From assembly GCA_010909165.1 (NCBI GenBank), contig MU008153.1:62001-126000 (forward strand): 64,000 bases of DNA, in the 5' to 3' direction. The DNA is from Anthoceros angustus. Its lineage: Eukaryota; Streptophyta; Anthocerotopsida; Anthocerotales; Anthocerotaceae. Positions 30,290 to 41,396 of the stretch are shown piece by piece. Below the pieces are notes generated by a model, which saw nothing but the letters and a program-made list of their open reading frames with translations, did not search any database and was not told the DNA's origin. The position numbers and the translations under genes are program-made. Positions within the stretch are counted from its first letter, which is position 1; every line of letters begins with the position of its first letter.

Positions 30290-30580
30290 GCAAGTACATG
30301 CAAAACACACAGTGCAGTTAGTGCAAGGTGATGACAAACCGGTGGACTTGCTGCGGAAGGAGCTTTGCTTTCATGGAGAAGGCATGGTTTATGTCAAAGG
30401 CTTGCTAGGGAGGTCGATATGCATGACATCCTCTTACGGCACCAAAAGTGCCCATCATTGTATTTCTGTCGACGTACCACTTGGAGAGCCTCCTTAGAGG
30501 GATGGTGTGAACTACATAAAATCATTATTTGCCGTCCATCTGCAGCATCGAAGAGCTATTGGTAGCCATGGCCGGGGACC
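30290..30580 (+). pseudogene. Unidentified conserved frame X, copy 1
   Basis: Downstream of the TBP-like gene in every full unit. Readable residues include GDDKPVDLLRKELCFHGEGM, then VYVKGLLG, and in a shifted frame GWCELHKIIICRP. The 61479-61745 copy holds it in one frame. No family recognised. Confidence 0.4.
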
Positions 30581-30849
30581 TCTTTCGGCTAATGCCTATG
30601 ATTTATGAGTTGCACGGGATATGACCTTGTCACCGCCGCCTTCAAACTCATATGGAATGTTGGACCTGGTTGTTGCAATGACAAGACAAGGCGAGATGGG
30701 GGCAAAAGCGTTGGTGACTTTAAGATGGAGGTGAGCAATTCGTGACTACGAATATGTCTTGAAATCGTGGTGGCGGAGACATTTGAATGGCTGTATTTGC
30801 CATGATCCTTGGTAGTTAGTGAGAATCTTGTAAGGCTTGAGCGCACGGC

Positions 30850-31135
30850 CGTTCGGGACTTCACGGACTCAACATGGACTTCAAATGTTATGAAGGGGCT
30901 AGCGTTGCCCAATTGGCTATGCTTTGATCTATGGCACCTTGATTGGTAAGCCATATGGTGGGGCTTATCATGTGATTGGTAAGCGGTCGACTTTAATGAA
31001 ACTCATATGGTAGCTTTCATTAGGCTACAAGCCTTGTTCTTGTCGGTGGAATCAAGCGGGGAAGCACACAAGGCGGAAGATACATTCATTCAATTACTCA
31101 AGAAGAGAACAATGGAGTTTATGTACAGCAAGTGA
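30850..31135 (+). pseudogene. Unidentified conserved frame Y, copy 1
   Basis: A broken copy of the frame intact at 40711-41010. Shared wording includes the DNA GCCCAATTGGCTATGC and GGTGGGGCTTATCATGTGAT. No family recognised. Confidence 0.35.
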
Positions 31136-31283
31136 GATAACTAACTAAAATTGTTTTGATAACTATCCGAACTACGAGCGGATATAAGCGGTAAGTAGAT
31201 CGACTACTAGACCAATAATTTTTACACTCCCTCTTAGTGAGTCATAGGGATCAAAATCAGCGCATGGGTGATTTGATCCATAA

Positions 31284-31526
31284 TTGCACGATAACTTCAC
31301 ACTCCAAGCAGCGCTTGAAAACACATGCATAAGAAACACCAAAGGGAATCTTTCGGACACGCCTAGTCATGGGCGTACTCCTCCATCAACTCGCTCCACT
31401 ACCTCTGCTACAAAACTTGAGATGGCAACATTTGATGTCGTGGAACTTGCCTTGGTTGTTCTTGTTGTGTTGGCTCACATCTTCATCGATCGTGTGCTTA
31501 GGTTTGCAAGACAAGATCCCACTTGA
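31284..31526 (+). CDS. Unidentified 80-residue conserved frame at the unit end
   Basis: Encodes NTKGNLSDTPSHG, then KLEMATFDVVELALVV and a C-terminus VLRFARQDPT. The same frame is open at 41142-41396 and 54574-54780 and partly at 19150-19233. Conservation of the C-terminus and stop across copies suggests it was once coding. It also forms the N-terminus of the 205-residue protein at 26619-27236. The segment near the centre is hydrophobic. Confidence 0.35.
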   Translation: MHDNFTLQAALENTCIRNTKGNLSDTPSHGRTPPSTRSTTSATKLEMATFDVVELALVVLVVLAHIFIDRVLRFARQDPT

Positions 31527-33154
31527 TGAGTAGATGGATGGACGGCTAGGCTGGTGAGCAACTCCTTAGAGTCTGCAGCTAGAATATCAATGGCCCCTCT
31601 GACTAGAGTGTGCTTTCATGTAGTACCCTAGGAGCTTTATATTGGGCCGGGCTATAGGTGCAAATCTTTCAAGAAACTACGAACCCAAAACTCCTTAGGT
31701 GCACAGTCATTGCCCCATATGCGCTTCAGTTGAAGATAGGCATTTGGTGCTCGACTCTTTGATGACCACGAAGCAGAGTCATCCCAAGAAACATACAATA
31801 GGCAGGCGGTGCTCGACTTCTTTGATGACCACGAAGCAGTCATCCCAAGAAACATACAATAAGCGTACACTCTTCCTTGTCCACAGGGTCTCTTGCCCAG
31901 TCAGCATGGCAGTAGGCTGTGAGTTGGAGATCACCAAGAGTCTTACCGAAACGGAGTCCTTTCCTTGGAGAGCCCTTCAAGTATCTAAAGATTAACTTCT
32001 CTGCTGGCCAATGGGCAAGCCTTGGGTTTTCTAGAAATTGGCTAAAAGTACCAACGGCTCTGGTGATATCTAATCTAGTCTAGTTTGACAAGTAAATGAG
32101 GGACCCCACTGTCTATATGGTTTAGAAGCCATTTCCAGCTTTTCACAGTACTAAGACACCGCTCAAGGGGTAGCTTGTCATCTATACTCATTGGCATTGA
32201 TACGGACGGGCGTCTACCACATTAAACCTTCGCAAAAGCTGGTGCAAAGTGTGCGATGAATGTCAATGGTCTTATCTTTGCTATTAAAATGGAACTAGCC
32301 ACGAGGAAAAGGTAAGTTGCCTAGGTCATTCATCTCAAATCAAACTTGGTAAGTAAGATCTTCTTAATCCACATCCATCGTTCTGAGGTACTAAGCAGGA
32401 TGTTGTCATCCACATAAACAGCCGATTAGAAAGTCTACTCCTTCACTTATTAAGTACCAAAATCAACGTCCATACAAATGAAGCCTACCTCTATAAGGAG
32501 TTGATGGAATACCTCATTCCGTGCTCTCAAGGATCGCTTGAGGCCATAACGTGTTTTAAGCAACTTACACACTTTGTCCTCATCAACAATGAAGCCCTCG
32601 AGTTGACACATAAAAATCTCCCCTCTAGCAGGCCATTCGGAAAAGTGGTCTTCACATCCGGTTGATGCACTAGTAGGTTGTAGTGGGCGATTAGTGCAAG
32701 GAGGATTCGGAGAGAATTGGATTTGACAACGGTGAAAAGGTTTCATAGTCTAGACCACCGGACTTGGTTGTAGCCCTTGGTAACAAGGCGTGCCTTATGT
32801 CGACCACCGGTCGTCGATGTTAGCTTCTTCTTGAAGACCCTCTTGCATGCTATTGGCTTCCTTCTAGAAGGTAAGGTGACAAGTTTCTAATTTGTTATTC
32901 GAATGAGGGAATTGTATTCGAATCTATTGCTACTTTCCAAAGGAAGATTCGAGGTCCCTCTATGGCTTCCTTGTAGCGGGTTCTCCTAAGGACCTGCAAC
33001 ACTCAAAGCTCTGTCTTGGGATAATCGAGTAGTCACAGTACCTATGAAGTCACCTTGCCACTTCCATTGATGGATAGGTCTACATGCCTCTCGGCAACTC
33101 GAGTGGATGAGGTTGAAGAGGGGATCGTCTTCTATGGGTCCAATGACCATTGGT

Positions 33155-33196
33155 TTTGGCTTTGGCTTTGGCTTTGGCTTTGGCTTTGGCTTTGGC
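33155..33196. repeat. (TTTGGC)7 microsatellite
   Basis: Seven perfect units, minus strand Lys-Pro repeat in copia pol. Duplicated with its surroundings at 34162-34203. Confidence 0.95.
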
Positions 33197-34161
33197 TGAA
33201 GCCGCACATGTGCATCAAGATCGAAGCGTAAGATCATCATTATGGCTGGAACATCGGTAAAAGTGTGCAATTGGTCCGAGTGCCCCTTTGAAACCATGGA
33301 AGGCAGCCAGTCATCATAAAAATGGAGGCAAATTTATCAGCCTCCGAAATAAGTGAATCCACACGAAAGATGGTCCAAGGGGAAGGTTCAGCAGTTGGAA
33401 GGACAGCTGCAAAGTGGCGTTCAAGAAGCATTGTTTCATGAAAAATCACGCTGCGAGCAATGGTCAATTGACAGGTTGCAGGGTCGAAAAGTTTGTAACC
33501 TTTGACATCTTGAGTAGCCCACAAAAATGTGACGAGTGGCTTTGGGATCCAACTTCTTAAAGAGTTGAAGGGACATGAGCATAAGCGGTGAACCAAATAT
33601 TCGCAGATCGTCACTCGTGGCTTGTTTCGATCCTACATTCATAAGGAGTAATTGGCCCCAGTTCCTTTGTGGGTAAGCGGTTTTGCACATAGTTGGCTTC
33701 CATCAAAGCTTCTTGAGTAGAGTTAGTCCGGCAAAATCAAGGCGAGAGTGGCCTCCCGTAATGTTACATTCTTGGATCCTTTCGCAAGTGAGTTTTGAGC
33801 GGTGTATAAGATGCAATTAAATTGATCTTGAATCCTCATAAGCACAAAAATGATGCGAAGGCCTTGTTGGTATCACGTCTCCGCTGTATGCGAAGAATAC
33901 AAACCTTTACTCTTGTCGGCGTTGGTACTGGTGACGTATTGCTGGAAACAGGACAAGGCTTCACTTTTGTGGCAAAGAGGAAATATTGTACACTACTGGC
34001 TCCATTCAACAAAGCGTTATGAAGTAATCGGCACCTCAAAGGAGCGTGGTCAAGGGGCCACATATGTCAGACGTGGACAGGTGAGAGCCCTCTCGGCAAC
34101 GCAACTCGAGTGGATGAGGTTGAAGAGGGGATCGTCTTCTATGGGTCCAATGACCATTGGT

Positions 34162-34203
34162 TTTGGCTTTGGCTTTGGCTTTGGCTTTGGCTTTGGCTTT
34201 GGC
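34162..34203. repeat. (TTTGGC)7 microsatellite
   Basis: Second copy inside the same unit, produced by the 1.0-kb duplication. Confidence 0.95.
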
Positions 34204-34914
34204 TGCACATGCATCAAGATCGAGCGGTAAGATCATCATTATGGCACGGAACATCGGTAAAAGTGGTGCAGTGGTCCAGCGCCTTTGAAACCATGGAAGG
34301 CGTCATCATAAAAATGGAGGCAAATTTATCAGCCTCAAATAAGTGAATCCACCAAAGATGGTCCAAGGAAGGTTCGGTTGGAAGGACATGCAAAGTGGCG
34401 TTCAAGAAGCATTGTTTCATGAAAAATCACTGCGAGCAATGGTCAATTGACTGCAGTGTGGTCGAAAAGTTTGTAACCTTTGACATCTTGAGTAGCCCAC
34501 AAAAATGTGAGTGGCTTTGGGATCCAACTTGCAAAGAGTTGAAGGGACATGAGCATAAGCGGTGAACCAAATATTCGCAGATCGTCACTGTGGCTTGTTT
34601 CCAGTCCTGTTCATAAGGAGTAATTGGCCCCAGTTCCTTTGTGGGTAAGCGGTTTTGCACATAGTTGGCTTCCATCAAAGCTTAGATATACGAGTTAGTC
34701 CGGCAAAATCAAGGAAGCGAGTGGCCTCCGTAATGTTGTTCTTGGATCCTTTCAAGTGAGTTTTGAGCAGTGTATAAGGTACATGAAATTGATCTTGAAT
34801 CCTCATAAGCACAAAAATGATGCGAAGGCCTTGTTGGTATACCCTCCGTTGTATGCGCGAAGAATACAAACCTTTACTCTTGTCGGCGTTGGTCAGGACG
34901 TATTGCTGGAAACA

Positions 34915-36170
34915 GGACAAGGCTTCACTTTTGTGGCAAAGAAATATTGTACACTCTGGCTCCATTCGTCAACAAAGCGTTATGAAGTAATCGGCACCTC
35001 AAAGGAGCGTGTGGTCAAGGGGCCACATATGTCACTGTGGACCGTGTGAAGGAGGCCCTCCGCCTCGTGGAACTTGTCTTTATAAAAGGTAAAGAGTGAG
35101 CCTTCTGTGACAGCATTGGTGCCAATTTCTCTCCGATTTCCTCGCGGGTAAGACCGGTAGCACCTTTCTTGCCCTTCAAGCCGTCAATCCTCAATGCTTC
35201 AAAACCACCCTTCTTACTCCTCTCTAGCTTGCGCACCTCGTAGTCTCAAAACACCGCCTCGACTTGCATACCAGTGGCCGCCTCCGACATGCCCCCATCG
35301 GAGCTCATAGACGGCCACCAAGAATACGAAGTTGAACAGCTCCTCCGACATCGCACCGTTTGCGGCCGACCATAGATCCTAGTGCTCCGGAAGGGATTCC
35401 TGTTGTTCGAATCCACTTGGGAGCCTTTTGCTAACCTCATGCACTGCAGGGCCCTTCTCCGGCATTATCTACGGGCACAGGATCTCAAGTACCTTCGAGG
35501 TCAACGAAATGCCTCCTGCCGGTGGGTAATGTAAGCGGATCCCATTACAATATAGCAGGACAAGGCTTCACTTTTGTGGCAAAGAGGAAATATTGTACAC
35601 TACCGGCTCCATTCGTCAACAAAGCGTTATGAAGTAATCAGCACCTCAAAGGCGGTGGTCAAGGGGCCACATATGTCATGGACCGTGTGAAGGAGGCCCT
35701 CGCCTCGCTGGAACTTGTCTTTATAAAAGGTAAAAGTGAGCCTTCTGACACGATTGGTGCCAATTTCTCTCCGATTTCCAACTCATGGTAAGACCGGTCA
35801 CCTTTCTTGCCCTTCAAGCCGTCAATCCTCAATGCTTCAAAACCACTCCTTCTTACTCCTCTCTGGCTTGCGCACTCAGTCTCAAAACACCAGCCTTGCT
35901 CGCTTATACCAGTGGCCGCCTCCGACATGCCCCCCGCCGGAGCTCATAGACGGCCACGAAGAATACAGTTGAACAGCTCCTCCGACATCGCACCGCTTTG
36001 CCATAGATCCTAGTGCTGGAAGGATTCTGTTCGAATCCACTTGGGAGCCTCTTAACCTCATGCCTGCGAGGCCCTTCTCCGGCATTATCTACGGGCACGG
36101 GATCTCAAGTACCTTGAGGTCAACGAAATGCCTCCTGCCGGTGGGTAATGTAAGCGGATCCCATTACAAT
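34915..36170. repeat. About 0.64-kb tandem duplication inside a unit
   Basis: From CAGGACAAGGCTTCAC at about 34912 to the TGTAA-GGATCCC landmark, repeated from about 35557. The break lies in CAATATAGCAGGACAAGG, where the landmark region runs into the pre-integrase region with a shared GGACA. Confidence 0.8.
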
Positions 36171-36517
36171 ATAACGGGACACCATTAGCATGCACCACAC
36201 TGTAACAATGCTTCAGCTTTAAATCTGAGGTCGGAGAAAGGCCTCTTATTTCCATGTCAAAGCTCTATCATATAATTCGTGACATTGGCCCATAACATGC
36301 ATGCATTCATCCTCACCTCATCCTACCATGGTCCAAGGAACTTCCCACCAGACCCCAAAGACCAAGGACTTCCTACTTACCCGAGTAGCTATGACCAAAA
36401 TCCAAGGACACTCCTCCCTTGGGTCTCGACGTCCATAGCTTCCAATGCCCACTATATATGCTAAATACGTCGGCATGAAATATTCAATCCTACCTACTCT
36501 CCACAACCTAGTCTAAA

Positions 36518-37889
36518 ATGGCTTCGTCCCCAACGCCTACCAGATGAAAATCTCAAGTGACAACCCGCCTCTGGACTTCCTACACGTCATCCCATGGACC
36601 TCCTACTAGGCGCGTTTGAGCGCTATCCTACTACCGGACCAGCTCGTCCTACCGTAAATCTAACCTATTTTCTACTTGGGTAAATCCTAAAAATCAGCAA
36701 GAATTCACAAAAGGAGTTTCTTAGCATAACCTTCTACAACTTTTACGTTTCTTTCTCCATTTTCTCAAAAATGAAGTTGCCCAAACTTTTCGTTCCATTG
36801 ATATGGAGATGCGACTTGTGACGCGTGGGTGTCCGAGCTCAAATGAGCGGACCATACGATATAAAGACACACCAAGTGGGTTAGTATGGGTCCATGGCGA
36901 GGACACACTTGAAGAGCATCCGTCGGTGATACCCAAGCTAGTGACGTGGTGGCAACCACCAACCTTCACGCAAAATTCGACTTGCATCATTTGGCTGCAC
37001 CTTCCTAACGTGGAGTATCGTCGAGCAAAGCGGTCGAGCTATATGTGGCGAGGTCCAAATTTATGGTCCTCGGGGCCTTGCCTAACATTATACATATTCA
37101 ACAGTAGGAATTGTGAACGTGCTAGGAGCGGCGTCAGCGTCGGCAACAACATCGTGTTTGCAAGAAGTCGGTCGCGATGGTTAACACGTTGGGGTACAAT
37201 GCACATTTTGATCCTAACGACTTGTGGTTTGCAACCTTGTCTTTGGATCTTTGAACTACTTAAAGATGAAATGCTTGCAAGCGCAATCGATTTGGCTCGC
37301 ACCTTCCTAACGTGGAGTATCGTCGAGCAAAGCGGTCGAGCTATGGCAACGGGGGGTCCAAATTTGCGGTCCCTGGCCTTGCCTAACATTATACATATTC
37401 AACAGAGGAATTGTGAACGTGCTAGGAGCGTCACACAAGAACAACATCGTGTTTGCAAGAAGCTGGTCGCGATGGTTAACACGTTGGGGTACAATGCACA
37501 TTTTGATCCTAACGACTTGTGGTTTGCAACCTTGTCTTTGGATCTTTGAACTACTTAAAGATGAAATGCTTGCAAGCGCAATCGATTTGGCGCTTCACGC
37601 AACCCTAACTCGAAAATATGAGGGGCCTCAAGTTGAAGCAATTGTGACCCGTCGGAATTGAGAGGGTTCACCTGTCTTGTAATGAAGTTTGAAGACAACA
37701 ACTTGGGCATGAGTATCTTCCGCTTAGACGCCTCCACATCTGGAGGAAGCACTATTGCCGTCATACAAAGCTTTTGAACATGTATCCCATTGTAGTGGCA
37801 CATAAGAGAACAATGCCCGAGCCTAAGAGCAGTCGAGCAATTCGGTCGATCCGATAGTAGTTCGATACACTAGGAAACTACTTCCATGA
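36518..37889 (+). pseudogene. TBP-like gene, copy 2 (internally duplicated)
   Basis: The candidate first exon (ATGGCTTCGTCCCC at 36518) is followed by the core. A stretch of about 295 bp covering the end of the first lobe and the start of the second is present twice (about 36997-37290 and 37295-37590); the join shares ATTTGGC. The stop of the C-terminal extension is at 37887-37889. A 248-codon frame at 36803-37549 exists, but it mixes three frames of the true protein and is not the product. Confidence 0.65.
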
Positions 37890-38164
37890 GCGAATTAAAT
37901 CAAATGTGATAGAGTATAGTTTGGGTTTGGTCAATTTTATTAGTTCGAGAATTCAAAAATGTGAAAACATTAAAAAAAATCGATGAAGATAAAATCGATG
38001 TTCTCACTTGCATTCATTGGAGGGGAGTTGGGGAAAGCAACATGCTCTCAACTTCCGGAACTCGCGCTCAGTCGCCTTTTCCTCCTCTCACATTCACGGC
38101 CGCCAACAGTTAAGGTAGTCTCCAAAATGCCCAAAACCCGGACTAACTGTGGTTTTGCAGTACA

Positions 38165-38430
38165 TCAAAACACCAGCTTGCTCGCTTATACCACGGCCGC
38201 CTCCGACATGCCCCATCGGAGCTCATAGACGGCCACGAAGAATACGGTTGAACACTCCTCCGACATCGCACCGCTTTGCCGACCATAGATCCTAGTGCTC
38301 CGGAAGGGATTCTGTTGTTGAATCCACTTGGGAGCCTCTTGCTAACCTCATAACCGCAGGCCCTTCTCCGGCATTATCTACGCACAGGGATCTCAAGTAC
38401 CTTGAGGTCAACGAAATGCCTCCTGCGTGG
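38165..38430 (-). pseudogene. Short copia fragment fused after the TBP-like gene
   Basis: Sequence switches from the region after the TBP-like gene to the copia pre-integrase/protease end at about 38165, across a shared CAAAACAC. It continues through the TGTAACGGATCCC landmark into a second TBP-like copy. Confidence 0.65.
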
Positions 38431-38809
38431 GTAATGTAACGGATCCCATTACAATATAACGGGACACCATTAGCATGCACCACACTCGTAACAATGCTTC
38501 AGCTTTAAATCTGAAGGCGTAGCCGAGAAAGGCCTCTGATTTCCATGTCAAAGCTCTATCATATAATTCGTGACATTGGCCCATAACATGCATGCATTCA
38601 TCCTCACCTCATCCTACCATGGTCCAAGGAACTTCCCACCAGCACCCCAAAAACCAAGGACTTCCTACTTACCTGAGTAGCTATGACCAAAATCCAAGGA
38701 CACTCCTCCCTTGGGTCTCGACGTCCATAGCTTCCAATGCCCACTATATATGCTAAATACGTCGGCATGAAATATTCAATCCTACCTACTCTCCACAACC
38801 TAGTCTAAA

Positions 38810-39858
38810 ATGGCTTCGTCCCGCCTACCAGATGAAAATCTCAAGTGACAACCCGCCTCACGGACTTCCTACACGTCATCCCATGGACCTCCTACTAGGC
38901 GCGTTTCGAGACGCTATCCTACTACCGGACCAGCTCGTCCTACCGTAAATCTAACCTATTTTCTACTTGGGTAAATCCTAAAAATCAGCAAGAATTCACA
39001 AAAGGAGTTTCTTAGCATAACCTTCTACAACTTTTACGCTTTCTCCATTTTCTCAAAAATGAAGTTGCCCAAACTTTTGCGTTCCATTGATATGGAGATG
39101 CGACTTGCTGACGTGGGTGTCCGAGCTCAAATGAGCCATACAAGATAAAGACACACCAAGTGGGTTAGTATGGGTCCATGACGAGGACACACTTCAAGAG
39201 AGCATCCGTCGGGGTGATACCCAAGCTAGTGACGTGGTGGCAACCACCAACCTTCACGCAAAATTCGACTTGCATCATTTGGCTCGCACCTTCCTAACGT
39301 GGAGTATCGTCGAGCAAACGGGTCGAGCTATGGCAACGAGGGTCCAAATTTATGGTCCTCGGGGCCTTGCCTAACATTATACATATTCAACGTAGGAATT
39401 GTGAACGTGCTAGGAGTCACAAGAACAACATCGTGTTTGCAAGAAGCTGGTCGCGATGGTTAACACGCTAGTACAATGCACATTTTGATCCTAACGACTT
39501 GTGGTTTGCAACCTTGTGCGGATCTTGAACTACTTAAAGATGAAATGCTTGCAAGCGCAATCGATTTCTGCAACCCTAACTCGAAAATATGAGGGGCCTC
39601 AAGTTGAAAGCAGCTGCACCCGTCGGAATTGAGAGGGTTCATACGGTAATGAAGTTTGAAGACAACAACTTGGGCATGAGTATCTTCCGTTCGACGCCCA
39701 CATCTCGGAGGAAGCACTATTGCACCGCCATACAAAGCTTTTGAACATGTATCCCATTGTAGTGGCAATATAAGAGAACAATGCCCGAGCCTAAGACGCT
39801 GCGAGCAATTCGAGGTCGATCGATAGTAGTTCGATACACTAGGAAACTACTTCCATGA
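38810..39858 (+). pseudogene. TBP-like gene, copy 3
   Basis: Same layout as the other copies: ATG of the candidate first exon at 38810, donor GTAAATC, intron of about 145 bp, core of two lobes and stop at 39856-39858. Readable pieces include ALHLPNVEY-like and TIAPSYKAFE-like wording in shifted frames. Short indels break the frame, and the second-lobe start is shortened near 39565. Confidence 0.6.
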
Positions 39859-40480
39859 GCGAATTAAATCAAATGTGATAGAGTATAGTTTGGGTTTGGT
39901 CAATTTTATTAGTTCGAGAATTCAAAAATGTGAAAACATTAAAAAAAATCGATGAAGATAAAATCGATGTTCTCACTTGCATTCATTGGAGGGGAGTTGG
40001 GGAAAGCAACATGCTCTCAACTTCCGGAACTCGCGCTCAGTCGCCTTTTCCTCCTCTCACATTCACGGCCAACAGTTAAGGTAGTCTCCAAAATGCCCAA
40101 AACCCGGACTAACTGTGGTTTTGCAAGTACATGCAAAACACAGTGCGGTAGTCGGTGATGACAAACCGTGGACTTGCTGCGGAAGGAGCTTTGCTTTCAT
40201 GGAGAAGGCATGGTTTATGTCAAAGGCTTGCTAGGAGTCGATATGCATGACATCCTCTTCTGACCAAAAGTGCCCATCATTGTATTTCTCCCATCATTGT
40301 TACAGAGAGCCTCCTTAGAGGGATGGTGTGAACTACATAAAATCATTATTTGCCGTCCATCATGCGGGCAGCCGAAGAGCTATTGGTAGCCATGACGCCA
40401 GACCTCTTTCTCGAAGCTAATGCCTATGATTTATGAGTTGCTCGATATGACCTTGTCACCGACCCTTCAAACTCATATGG

Positions 40481-40585
40481 AATGTTGGACCTGGTTGTTT
40501 TAGTGACAAGACAAACCGAGATGGGGGCAGTTTGTTGGACTGGTTGTTTTAGTGACAAGACAAACCGAGATGGGGGCAAAATACA
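40481..40585. repeat. About 60-bp local tandem duplication
   Basis: GTTGTTTTAGTGACAAGACA followed by AACCGAGATGGGGGC occurs twice in a row within the region after frame X. Other units have it once. Confidence 0.85.
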
Positions 40586-40710
40586 TTGGTGACTTTAAGA
40601 TGGAGGTGAGCAATTCGTGACTCAATATGTCTTGAAATCGTGGATGGCGGAGACATTTGAATCATTTGTTGCCATGATCCTTGGTAGTTAGTGTGAGAAT
40701 CTTGTAAGGC

Positions 40711-41010
40711 TTGAGCGCCTGCCGTTCGGGACTTCACGGACTCAACATGGACTTCAAATGTTATGAAGGGGCTAAGCGTTGCCCAATTGGCTATGCTTTG
40801 ATCTATGGCACCTTGATTGGTAAGCCATGTGGTGGGGCTTATCATGTGATTGGTGGCCGTGTCGACTTTAATGAAACTCATATGGTAGCTTTCATTAGGC
40901 TACAAGCCTTGTTCTCGGTGGAATCAAGCGGGGAAGCACACAAGGGCGGAAGATACATTCATTCAATTACTCAAGAAAGAGAACAATGGAGTTATATACG
41001 TGTGAGATAA
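40711..41010 (+). CDS. Unidentified conserved frame Y, intact 99-codon copy
   Basis: The longest copy of this frame. It reads like real protein: NMDFKCYEGAKRCPIGYAL, then IYGTLIGKPCGGAYHVIGG, then RVDFNETHMVAFIRLQALF and GEAHKGGRYIHSITQERE. In other copies GGTAAGC stands at the position of the GG before RVDF, which could be a splice donor. I recognise no family. It lies about 0.85 kb after the TBP-like stop on the same strand. Confidence 0.4.
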   Translation: MSACRSGLHGLNMDFKCYEGAKRCPIGYALIYGTLIGKPCGGAYHVIGGRVDFNETHMVAFIRLQALFSVESSGEAHKGGRYIHSITQEREQWSYIRVR

Positions 41011-41141
41011 CTAACTAAAATTGTTTTGATAACTATCCGAACTACGAGCGGATATAAGCGTAAGTAGATCCCCACTACTAGACCAATAATTTTTACACTC
41101 CCTCTTAGTGAGTCATAGGGATCAAAATCGTACATGGTGAT

Positions 41142-41396
41142 TTGATCCATAATTGCACGATAACTTCACACTCCAAACGAGCGCTTGAAAACACATGCAT
41201 AAGAAACACCAAAGGGAATCTTTCGGACACGCCTAGTCATGGGCGATACTCCTCCATCAACTACGCTCCACTACCTACCTTACTACTTGAGATGGCAACA
41301 TTTGATGTCGTGGAACTTGCCTTGGTTGTTTGTTGTGTTGGCTGCGATCTTCACATCCGATTCGTGCTTAGGTTTGCAAGACAAGATCCCACTTGA
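41142..41396 (+). CDS. Unidentified 84-residue conserved frame at the unit end
   Basis: The fullest copy of the SDTPSHGRYSSINYAPL then MATFDVVELALVV frame, ending RFARQDPT at a stop inside the GATGAGTAG landmark. Function unknown. Confidence 0.35.
   Translation: MIHNCTITSHSKRALENTCIRNTKGNLSDTPSHGRYSSINYAPLPTLLLEMATFDVVELALVVCCVGCDLHIRFVLRFARQDPT

Larger units (their letters stand above)
33090..35060. repeat. About 1.0-kb tandem duplication inside a unit
   Basis: About 33090-34085 is repeated at 34090-35060, covering microsatellite, integrase and part of pre-integrase. The junction near 34085 joins AGGCCCTC-like and CATGCCCTC-like ends, sharing GCCCTC. Confidence 0.8.
31690..36150 (-). pseudogene. 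Ty1/copia pol with internal duplications
   Basis: Contains RNase H (31652-31870), RT (32450-32746), then the linker microsatellite twice (33155 and 34162), integrase twice (33240-33690 and 34427-34965) and the GAG-pre-integrase part twice (35015-35236 and 35659-35928). The integrase frame 33436-33690 and the frame 33240-33614, which carries HIFVG-like and FDPATCQLTIARSVIFHE wording, are typical of the copia integrase-RT connection. Duplications of about 1.0 kb and 0.64 kb explain the extra length of this unit. Confidence 0.8.

Noticed and set aside
28660-31500. The plus-strand block as an endogenous giant-virus insertion
   Set aside because: Giant viruses do carry TBP-like genes, but the apparent intron and lack of any capsid, polymerase or packaging gene make this unsupported. 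Kept only as a possibility.
36803-37549. A 248-codon plus frame in the array
   Set aside because: It strings together pieces of the TBP-like gene in different frames. Only short parts agree with the protein seen in other copies, so it is not a real product.
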